A DNA stretch of 64,000 bases from the NCBI RefSeq assembly GCF_001942345.1, contig NZ_MKKI01000046.1:62001-126000 (forward strand). The letters run 5' to 3'. Positions within the stretch are counted from its first letter, which is position 1. Every line of letters starts with the position of its first letter. Shown in pieces: positions 57,398 through 64,000 of this stretch. The notes under the pieces were generated by a model. The model searched no databases and was not told the DNA's origin. It was given only the letters and a program-made list of their open reading frames with translations. The stretch comes from Corynebacterium sp. CNJ-954. Lineage in GTDB: Bacteria; Actinomycetota; Actinomycetes; Mycobacteriales; Mycobacteriaceae. Position numbers and translations under genes: made by a program.

Positions 57398-57690
57398 TCA
57401 CGCCTCGCCATACCCTTTCAGTTCATTGCGAAGCACGTTCTCGAACATCGGAAGATTGTTCGCTGAGCGATGTGGTTTCTAGTCGCCCATATTGCAGGCC
57501 ACTCGTCGCCGAAAAGTCGAGTCTCCAGGCTTCCGTCAGTCGTCCGGAGGGACTCGATCGCGGCAGAGAGTCGCATTGCCACTGCATCCGCGACTGTCTC
57601 CTGAGAGACGCTTCTGTTTGCCAGGTGGCGGTGTATCGCTTCGATGTGCGACAGGGCATCGGATATCCGCTCGGTGTCACTCCTGCTCAC
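57398..57690 (-). pseudogene. hepT: HepT-like toxin, internally deleted
   Basis: A remnant of a HepT-family (DUF86) toxin. The N-terminal helices are intact through WPAIWATRNHIA. The frame as given then reads QRT and stops at 57418. In the next frame the usual HepT ending follows (NNLPMFENVLRNELKGYGEA, stop 57398). The R-x4-H-x-Y catalytic motif is lost: the His would be Gln and the Tyr is absent. About 40 bases seem deleted with a frame change. It overlaps mntA by 4 bases. Confidence 0.65.
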
Positions 57691-58175
57691 AGTGGGATTG
57701 CCTCGTTGAGTACCTGGTCCTGAAGGTTCGGTCGCAAGGATCTGTCGGGAACAAGGTCGACAGGAGCACCGACAATGGCCGATATCTTGAGCTCTAACTG
57801 GGTGAGGTCAAAGAGACCGAAACCTTCGGGGATCTCGACAAGAAGGTCGACGTCAGAGCGTTCGTCGTCCTCTCCTCTGGCGACACTTCCGAACACCCTC
57901 GGATTCCGGACTCCGACGTCACGTAAAGCGGCCGCGACTTCATTGCGGTGACGTCGCAATGCCCGACCTAGTGGGGAACGACCGTGGAAACGTAGTAGTC
58001 GAGAAACCTCCGGCTGACTGCGCCCTACAGCTTCGGCGATTTCGCGTTGTGAGAGACCAGCTGCGCTGCCGGAGCGGACAGCCGTGACCAGGAGCTCTCC
58101 GGCCCGAGATCGTAAAGCATCGGCGGCTGCTGCATCTTCGCGCAGCTGCTCACGGATGGTCTCACGGGTACTCAT
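57687..58175 (-). CDS. mntA: MntA-like antitoxin with N-terminal HTH
   Basis: A 162-residue protein. Residues ~35-65 (GLSQREIAEAVGRSQPEVSR) are a helix-turn-helix; residues ~90-125 hold the minimal nucleotidyltransferase motif GSVARGEDDERSDVDLL. MntA enzymes add AMP to the Tyr of HepT and so silence it. An added HTH could give autoregulation. ATG 58175 is supported by TAGCAT (58183-58188) 7 bases upstream. The toxin partner appears damaged. Confidence 0.8.
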   Translation of the reverse strand: MSTRETIREQLREDAAAADALRSRAGELLVTAVRSGSAAGLSQREIAEAVGRSQPEVSRLLRFHGRSPLGRALRRHRNEVAAALRDVGVRNPRVFGSVARGEDDERSDVDLLVEIPEGFGLFDLTQLELKISAIVGAPVDLVPDRSLRPNLQDQVLNEAIPL

Positions 58176-58182
58176 ATAACAC

Positions 58183-58188
58183 ATGCTA
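58183..58188 (-). promoter_or_regulatory. Leaderless -10 box of mntA
   Basis: TAGCAT on the minus strand, 7 bases before ATG 58175. Confidence 0.45.
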
Positions 58189-58264
58189 TCACTGCGGCCG
58201 CGGTCTCGTCCCTGCTTCATGTAGGGACGAGAGGCGGTGTCGAACAACGGGCCCTCCCAATGAC

Positions 58265-59649
58265 CTACCGCTCCGCCAGGCTGGTCCCCTTCAGCTCAGG
58301 CAGCGCCAGCGCAGCCGCCGCGGCGACGGCGAATACCGTGCCGAACAGTGCGAACAGGACCGGCATACCGCCGAACACCAGCAGGGGCGGCACGATCAGT
58401 GGTGCGAGGATCGAGGCGATCCGTCCGAACCCGGTCGCCGCCCCCGTGCCCGGGCACGCATCGTCGTCGGGTAGAGCTCCGGGCCGATGGCATACAGTGC
58501 GCCCCACGCCCCGAGGTTGAAGAAAGACAGCAGACATCCGGCGGCGATGATCTGCCATCCCACCCCCGCGAAACCGTAGAGCCCGGCGGCCACCGCTGAT
58601 CCGGCGAGGAAGACGGACAGGGTGCTCCGACGCCCCCACTTCTCGATGAGGAAAGCGGCCACCGCATACCCCGGCAGCTGGGCCAGTGTGATGATCAGGG
58701 TGAACGTGAAGGACTTCACCAGCGTGTAGCCCTGATCGACCAGGATGGAAGGAATCCAGGTGAAGGCGCCGTAGTAGCTGAGGTTGATGCAGAACCAGAT
58801 CGTCCACAGTGCAGCGGTCCGTCGACGCAGTGCCGATGACCAGATACCGCCGCCTGCAGACACTGCAGACACTGCAGGTTCTAAAGTCTCCGACGGTTGC
58901 GTCGGCTGCCTCGGCTCCGTCGCCGACATCCCTGTCTGGAACGGCAGGCGGGCGGGATCGGATTCCTCGAAGTCGGTGACGATCTGTTCCGCCTCGTCGT
59001 GACGCCCCTTCGACTCCAGGTAGCGTACCGATTCCGGGAGTTTCATACGGACGTACAGGGCGTAGAAGGCCGGTACCATTCCGAGGGCGAGCGCCCACCG
59101 CCACCCGTTGTCACTCGCCGGGATCACGAACGCGCCGATGACGGCTGCGGCCAGCCAACCGACGGCCCAGAATGCCTCCAGGATCACGACCATGCGCCCC
59201 CGGACATTCCGCGGAGCGAATTCGGAGATCAGGGTGGATGCCACCGGTAGTTCGGCGCCGAGTCCGAGACCCACCACGAAACGCAGGACGATGAGGACCG
59301 CCAGGCCACCGGCAAGGGCGGACGCCCCGGTCGCGAGTCCGTAGACCAGCAGCGTGACGGCGAAGACAGTGCGCCGTCCGATGCGGTCGGCGAGCAGCCC
59401 GCCGAACGTGGCACCCAGCGCCATGCCGACGAAGCCCGCGGAGGCCAACCAGGATGTTTCGGTGTGGCTCAGCCCCCAGTGGGTGGTCAACGCCGCCATG
59501 ATGAAACCGATGAGGCCCACGTCCATCGCGTCCAACGCCCACCCGATACCGGAGCCGCCCAGCAGTTTCACGTGACGGCGGGTCACCGGGAGGGAGTCGA
59601 GTCGTTCGGTACGGGACATGCGTGTGCCCACGGGATCCGGAGGGGTCAT
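58265..59649 (-). pseudogene. MFS transporter, frameshifted
   Basis: About 461 codons when repaired, 12 membrane segments. [19 protein letters not shown] (segment 1), [13 protein letters not shown] (loop 2-3) and [16 protein letters not shown] are MFS motifs, with a polar central loop. The frame breaks near 58451: adding one C to the plus-strand CCC run restores YPTTMRARGTGAATGFGR. Probably a sequence error. Resembles organic-acid/sugar porters; substrate unknown. ATG 59649 or 59619. Confidence 0.82.
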
Positions 59650-59705
59650 AACCAGCAGACGATACCGTGCGGCGGCGGTGTTGGGAACAGGACGAACGTG
59701 CAGGG

Positions 59706-59711
59706 TAGTCT
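59706..59711 (+). promoter_or_regulatory. Leaderless -10 box of rlmB
   Basis: TAGTCT, 7 bases before ATG 59719. Confidence 0.5.
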
Positions 59712-59718
59712 GGTCGCC

Positions 59719-60669
59719 ATGGCAGGAAACGACAAGCGCCGCGGCGCGGTACGTAAGACGGCGCGCAAGGGCTCGGACAAGGGCTCCGGCGGCACCCGGC
59801 GACGGGGGCTCGCCGGCAAGGGGCCGACGCCGAAGGCGGAGGACCGCGTCTACCACGCGAAGTACAAGGCGAAGAAGACCAAGGAGCGACGCGACTCCGG
59901 GCGCCAGAACCCCCGGGACACCGACAATCAGCCGGAACTCGTCGTCGGACGGAACCCGGTGATCGAGTGCCTGCGGGCGGACGCCCCGGCCACCGCACTC
60001 TATGTCGCGGTCGGCACCGGCAACGACGAGCGGCTCTCGGAGGCGGTCCACACCTGCGCCGAGCGTGGTATCGCCGTGCTCGAGGTCAGTCGCGACGAAC
60101 TGGACCGGATGACGGGCAACGGCATGCACCAGGGGATCGGCCTGCAGGTGCCGCCGTACAAGTACGCCGAGGTCGAGGACCTGATCGATGCAGTGCAGAC
60201 CTCGGGTCGGCCGGGGATGATCGTGGTGCTGGACAACATCACTGATCCCCGCAACCTGGGTGCGGTGATCCGTTCGGTTGCGGCATTCGGAGGGCACGGC
60301 GTGGTCATCCCGGAGCGTCGGTCAGCCTCGGTGACCGCTGTGGCATGGCGGACCTCCGCCGGCACGGCAGCACGGCTGCCGGTCGCCCGTGCGACGAACC
60401 TGGTGCGCTCACTGAAGCAGTTCCAGCAGTCCGGGTACCAGGTTGTGGGGCTCGACGCCGGCGGTCAGCACACCCTCGACACCTATGACGGGACCACCCC
60501 CGTGGTTGTCGTGGTGGGGTCCGAAGGGAAGGGGCTCTCGCGTCTGGTGGGGGAGACCTGTGACGACATCCTGTCGATCCCGATGGCAGGCCGGGTCGAG
60601 TCCCTCAACGCCTCCGTTGCGGCGGGCGTGGTGCTCAGCGAGTTCGCCCGCCAGCGTCGCGTGGGGTGA
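59719..60669 (+). CDS. rlmB: 23S rRNA (guanosine-2'-O)-methyltransferase RlmB
   Basis: A 316-residue SpoU-type (SPOUT) enzyme. A lysine/arginine-rich N-terminus (1-65) precedes the substrate-binding domain ([16 protein letters not shown]) and three SpoU motifs: [27 protein letters not shown] and [20 protein letters not shown]. It methylates a ribose in 23S rRNA; exact position inferred. It follows cysS in the conserved order, but here with three inserted genes. Confidence 0.93.
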   Translation: MAGNDKRRGAVRKTARKGSDKGSGGTRRRGLAGKGPTPKAEDRVYHAKYKAKKTKERRDSGRQNPRDTDNQPELVVGRNPVIECLRADAPATALYVAVGTGNDERLSEAVHTCAERGIAVLEVSRDELDRMTGNGMHQGIGLQVPPYKYAEVEDLIDAVQTSGRPGMIVVLDNITDPRNLGAVIRSVAAFGGHGVVIPERRSASVTAVAWRTSAGTAARLPVARATNLVRSLKQFQQSGYQVVGLDAGGQHTLDTYDGTTPVVVVVGSEGKGLSRLVGETCDDILSIPMAGRVESLNASVAAGVVLSEFARQRRVG

Positions 60670-60689
60670 AGCTCCCCGGAGGGGGAGGT

Positions 60690-60738
60690 TGAGGGCTCAG
60701 GTCGGAATCGGGGACGGACGCTGACCTGAGGGCTCAGG
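60690..60738. repeat. Paired TGAGGGCTCAGG repeats
   Basis: Two exact copies at 60690-60701 and 60727-60738; CTCAGGTC and GACCTGAG can also pair across the gap. Could be a terminator for rlmB or an operator for the next gene. Confidence 0.45.
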
Positions 60739-60818
60739 CTGTCATGCGGGTATATGCATGTGTGACGTGGGGCGTGGGGTCGACGATGGGACAGGTACAA
60801 GCCCGGAGGAGGGGCGCC

Positions 60819-61373
60819 ATGTCCACCACATCTACCACCATATCCACGACACGAGATACGACCGCACAGGTACAGGGACGCGCACGCCGGATAGTCCGGT
60901 CGGCGTCCGCCTCAGCAACCGTGGCTACGCTCTGCCTGGGAATTGTGGCCTGCTCAGGGGACGGGGGAGAGGGGACGTACTCTGCGGTGGACGGCACCAG
61001 CCCCGCCACCGTCACCGAGACGATGGTCCCAGAGCACTCCGCTGTCCCCGAACCCGAACCCGACCCCGAATCTGAAACCGAACCGGCCCCGGAAACCGAC
61101 CCCGTCCCAGAGCCCTGCAGTCTCGAGTCCCTGCATCGCACGGAGGGCATGGAGGCCCTCGACGTGCTCATCTACTGCGACGGTGCCTGGATGCGCGCCG
61201 GGCAGTGGCAGACCGACCACCTCCGGAACCTCGCATGGACAGGTGGCATGTGGGTGGAGTACCTGCCGGACGACACGACCCCCGGTACCGGTTACCCCTG
61301 TTACGACGCCGGACGCCTGGAGCAGGACGGTGTCCCTCCGGCGCTACGGGATCAACTCACGCTCTGTGAGTGA
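60819..61373 (+). CDS. Hypothetical lipoprotein with Pro/Glu repeat
   Basis: A 184-residue lipoprotein; lipobox GIVAC with Cys45 after a long polar N-terminus. A PEPEPDPESE-type Pro/Glu linker spans ~75-100, then a small domain with three Cys (EPCSLES, LIYCDGAW, GYPCYDAG) and a final Cys. ATG 60819 follows GGAGGAGG. Unknown function. It overlaps the convergent zinc permease gene by 22 bases. Confidence 0.7.
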   Translation: MSTTSTTISTTRDTTAQVQGRARRIVRSASASATVATLCLGIVACSGDGGEGTYSAVDGTSPATVTETMVPEHSAVPEPEPDPESETEPAPETDPVPEPCSLESLHRTEGMEALDVLIYCDGAWMRAGQWQTDHLRNLAWTGGMWVEYLPDDTTPGTGYPCYDAGRLEQDGVPPALRDQLTLCE

Positions 61374-62236
61374 TGCGGATCGGCGGGGAGCTCGGGCTGG
61401 CTGTGCCGCTGCCGTGATTCATCGCGGATCACCCGGCGGCCACGGGCCCAGCCGATGGCGCGGCAGGCAAGGTAGATCGCGAAACTGATCGAGGTGACGA
61501 AGGGGCTGACCGGCAGCCCCGGCTCCAGGGAGAGTATGAGCCCGCCAGCGGCGGAGGTGGTCGCGAACAGCGCGGACAGTACGACTGCCAGCAGCGGGTT
61601 CGAGGTCACCCGTACAGCCGCAGCGCCCGGGGTGATCAACAGGGCGAGCAGCAGCAGGGCCCCGACGATCTGGACTCCCTGGGAAGCGACGATACCGATG
61701 AGCACAGCGAATGCCGCGGCCAGCAGTTTCACCGGCACACCCGACGCCGCCGCCATGACCGGGTCGACGGTGGCGAACAACAGCGGCCGCCACAGTACGG
61801 CGACGGCCCCGACGACCAGGACCGCCATCAACGCCAGGATGCCCAGGGACGCGCCGGAGACGCCCACGATCTGTCCGGTGAGCAGCGCGTAGGCCTCCGA
61901 TGTCCGGCCCGGGTACAGGTAGATGAACAGGACAGACAGGCCCATGCCGAAGGCGAGGACGACGCCGACGGTGGCGTCCTGTTCCTTCAGCCCGAGCAGG
62001 GCGAGTACGACGGCCGCCAGCACAGCGCCGAGAACCGCGCCCGTGGTCACACTGACCCCGAACAACAGTGCGGCTGCGGCACCCATCAGCGCCAGCTCCC
62101 CGGTGGCGTGGGCGGCGAAACTCATCTTGCGCATCACGATCAGCGGAGCAAGAGCACCGGAGACCAGGCCGAGGAGCAGCGAAGCCATCAGGGCGTTCTG
62201 GACGAAGTCGACCTGCAGCAGGTCCCAGGTGCTCAC
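61352..62236 (-). CDS. znuB: Zinc/metal ABC transporter permease
   Basis: A 294-residue permease with about eight membrane segments in the ABC-3 family (VMRKMSFAAHATGELALMG, ASQGVQIVGALLLLALLITP). It forms the channel for the metal delivered by the binding protein. The C-terminus is His/Gln-rich. Overlaps the ATPase gene by 4 bases. Confidence 0.88.
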   Translation of the reverse strand: MSTWDLLQVDFVQNALMASLLLGLVSGALAPLIVMRKMSFAAHATGELALMGAAAALLFGVSVTTGAVLGAVLAAVVLALLGLKEQDATVGVVLAFGMGLSVLFIYLYPGRTSEAYALLTGQIVGVSGASLGILALMAVLVVGAVAVLWRPLLFATVDPVMAAASGVPVKLLAAAFAVLIGIVASQGVQIVGALLLLALLITPGAAAVRVTSNPLLAVVLSALFATTSAAGGLILSLEPGLPVSPFVTSISFAIYLACRAIGWARGRRVIRDESRQRHSQPELPADPHHSQSVS

Positions 62237-62937
62237 ACGACCACCATCCGTCCGTTGACTTCGGCGACGTCCACGTCGGTGCCGTAGAGCCGGGAGAGCA
62301 CCGGGCCGGTCATGACCTCGTCCACGGCACCGGTGACGTGTCCGTCCGGGCCGAGGTAGAGCACCCGGTCGGTCACCGACAGAACCGGGTTGATGCTGTG
62401 GGTGACGAAGATGACGGCGGTGCCGTACTCCCGTCCACGTCGGTCGAGTAGCTCTACCGCGGCCCGTTGGGCCGACAGGTCGAGACTGAGCAACGGCTCG
62501 TCACAGAGGAGGAGTTCAGGGTCGGTGGCCATGGCCTGGGCCTGCCTGACGAGTTGCTGTTGACCACCGGAGAGCGTACCCACCCGGCGGTCTGCCAGAC
62601 CTGACGCGCCGACCTCGGCGAGCGCCGCGTCGATGGTGGAGCGGCGGGGACGTCGCCGTGACATCGTCCCGTGCTCGATGGACAGTCCCACAAGGTCACG
62701 GACCCGGATCGGCAGATCGGTGTCGAACATGCGTTGCTGGGGGATGAAGCCGATCCGGTCGGGTGCGCTGACACTGCCGGATGACAGGGGACGGGTCCCT
62801 AGGACGGCATTGAGCAGGGTGGACTTCCCCACCCCGTTGGGGCCGAGGACGGTGAGGAACTCTCCGGGTTCGACACTCAGGGTGAGGTCGTGCCAGAGGG
62901 GGTCGACGCTGGCGCCGGTGAAGGTCAGGAGGGACAT
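62233..62937 (-). CDS. znuC: Zinc/metal ABC transporter ATPase
   Basis: A 234-residue ABC ATPase. Walker A GPNGVGKS, signature LSGGQQQLV, Walker B LLLCDEP. The gene starts directly after the binding-protein stop, in one operon. Confidence 0.93.
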   Translation of the reverse strand: MSLLTFTGASVDPLWHDLTLSVEPGEFLTVLGPNGVGKSTLLNAVLGTRPLSSGSVSAPDRIGFIPQQRMFDTDLPIRVRDLVGLSIEHGTMSRRRPRRSTIDAALAEVGASGLADRRVGTLSGGQQQLVRQAQAMATDPELLLCDEPLLSLDLSAQRAAVELLDRRGREYGTAVIFVTHSINPVLSVTDRVLYLGPDGHVTGAVDEVMTGPVLSRLYGTDVDVAEVNGRMVVV

Positions 62938-63936
62938 CTAGCTGAGCGCATCCTCGAGGTCGGTGATCGCGGCGTCGACGTAGTCGGCGAAGTCCTCGTC
63001 GTTGTCCGGGGTCTCAGTGACGTTGACGACCGCCACGTCCTTGTCCTCGGCGGCGTCGGTGAGCTGGCGGGACGCCTGGCTCTCGGACTGGGTGTTGGTG
63101 ATCAACGCGTCCGCCTCGCCGTCGGTGATGAGATCGCGGGTCGCCGAGAGATCGGCCACGGACGGCTCACCTTCGTTCAGGACGGCCCGGGCGAATCCTT
63201 CCGGTGTGACGTCGTGGACCTCTGAGCCGCGGAGCAGGAGACCCGCCACGGGCTCGGTGAGCACGACGTGGGAGTGGGGAAGCTCGGCGATCCGCTGGCG
63301 GAACCCGTCGGTCATCTCGTGGACACCGGTGGCTTCCGCCGGGAAGCTGTCGTCGAGGCTGTTGAGGTGGGCGGCGAGACTGTCGGCGAACTCGGTGACG
63401 CGGTCCATGTCGAACCAGACATGCGGATTGTCCTCGCCTTCGAGGATGCCGCTGCCGTGATCGTGGTCGGCGTGGTCGGCGTCCTGGGCATGGTCGCTGT
63501 CAGTACTGTGATCGCCGTGATCGTGCCCCTCAGCAACCGGGGCGGCGGTGATGACCTCGGCATCGTCCCCGGCGTTGTCGGTGAGCCAGTTGTCGTAACC
63601 GGCCCCGTTGCCGACGACGATGTCGGCGTCCCGGATGGTGGAGATGTCCCGGGCGGTGGCCTCGTACTCGTGGGGGTCGTCGTCGGTTCCCGAGAGGATG
63701 GTGTCCACCGTGATGTCGTCGGTGTCGGTGGCGCCGTCAACATCCGCCGCATCGTCGATGACCTGTTGGGCGATGTCGCCCCAGGTGGAGGTGGACGCGA
63801 CGATACGGATGCCGCCGTTGTCGGCGGACGCACTGTCTGCACCGCCTGCACAGGCGGTGAGGCCGAGAGTCAGGGCGGTGGCCCCGGCCAGCGACAGGGC
63901 GGCGGCGGTACGGGTGGCGGATCGACGTCGTGACAT
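62938..63936 (-). CDS. znuA: Zinc/metal-binding ABC lipoprotein
   Basis: A 332-residue cluster A-I binding protein; lipobox LTAC with Cys29. A His/Asp-rich loop (EGHDHGDHSTDSDHAQ onward, ~137-160) is the sign of zinc-type members. Metal ligands likely include His in DPHEYE, in NPHVW and in HSHVVL. It captures the metal outside and is the first gene of the operon. Mn cannot be excluded. Confidence 0.9.
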   Translation of the reverse strand: MSRRRSATRTAAALSLAGATALTLGLTACAGGADSASADNGGIRIVASTSTWGDIAQQVIDDAADVDGATDTDDITVDTILSGTDDDPHEYEATARDISTIRDADIVVGNGAGYDNWLTDNAGDDAEVITAAPVAEGHDHGDHSTDSDHAQDADHADHDHGSGILEGEDNPHVWFDMDRVTEFADSLAAHLNSLDDSFPAEATGVHEMTDGFRQRIAELPHSHVVLTEPVAGLLLRGSEVHDVTPEGFARAVLNEGEPSVADLSATRDLITDGEADALITNTQSESQASRQLTDAAEDKDVAVVNVTETPDNDEDFADYVDAAITDLEDALS

Positions 63937-63960
63937 GAGGACGACAGTAGTCCTTGTTGG

Positions 63961-63982
63961 TAACGCTTGCCAATTAGGGTTA
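63961..63982 (-). promoter_or_regulatory. Candidate operator of zinc operon
   Basis: TAAC-N14-GTTA dyad with an internal TTGCCAA near-palindrome, 25-46 bases before znuA. It could be a Zur-type site, but it does not match a clear consensus. Confidence 0.3.
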
Positions 63983-64000
63983 CGTCAGTCACGGCCGGAA

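Overview
The window is a gene-dense, GC-rich chromosomal segment from an actinobacterium, almost certainly a Corynebacterium of the high-GC branch (species not resolved). The evidence is the gene order tilS-hpt-ftsH-folE-folP-folB-folK-DUF3180-DUF6779-DUF2520-panC-panD-lysS, the clpC-mutY-carbonic anhydrase-radA-lpqE-carD-ispD-ispF-cysS-rlmB block shared with mycobacteria, a solo groEL with a CIRCE operator, a TAGAC-N6-GTCTA site of the corynebacterial McbR type, and many TANNNT boxes placed 6-8 bases before start codons (leaderless promoters).

Layout. 1-4000: tail of a YbdK-type carboxylate-amine ligase, a DUF559-like protein, a frameshifted LeuA-regulatory-domain protein with a structured leader, and an M20 dipeptidase. 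4000-12000: groEL2, ppk2, a MarR regulator, a rhodanese, an unknown 511-residue protein, ppa, an SRPBCC protein and dacB. 12000-22500: tilS, hpt, ftsH (frameshifted), the folate genes, three membrane or oxidoreductase genes, and panCD. 22500-30500: an NsrR-like regulator with flavohaemoglobin, an acetyltransferase, a MerR/HEAT-repeat pair, a small gene behind an McbR site and a probable SAM riboswitch, a YkvI transporter, DUF503, and an RHH/SPFH pair under a large palindrome. 30500-39000: lysS, an MHS transporter, two acyl-CoA dehydrogenases, a 44-residue membrane protein and an acyl-CoA synthetase. 39000-49500: clpC, mutY, carbonic anhydrase, radA, lpqE, carD, ispD, ispF and a DHFR-like protein. 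49600-54400: a Tat-exported intradiol-dioxygenase-like lipoprotein, its own tatA-tatC-tatB set, and a two-component system. 54400-64000: a lipoprotein, FAA hydrolase, cysS, a damaged HepT/MntA module, an MFS transporter, rlmB, a lipoprotein and a zinc ABC transporter.

The most interesting locus is 49630-54373, which looks like a self-contained Tat export module linked to one cargo and a sensor pair. Second is 26847-27436, where a methionine/sulfur repressor site and a SAM-binding-type RNA leader stack in front of an uncharacterised gene.

Caution: six genes (LeuA-like, ftsH, hmp, MHS transporter, response regulator, MFS transporter) are each broken by the loss of one base, and each can be explained by loss of one G or C from a short run. 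That pattern suggests consensus sequence error more than six real pseudogenes. No rRNA, tRNA, CRISPR array, insertion sequence or prophage was found.
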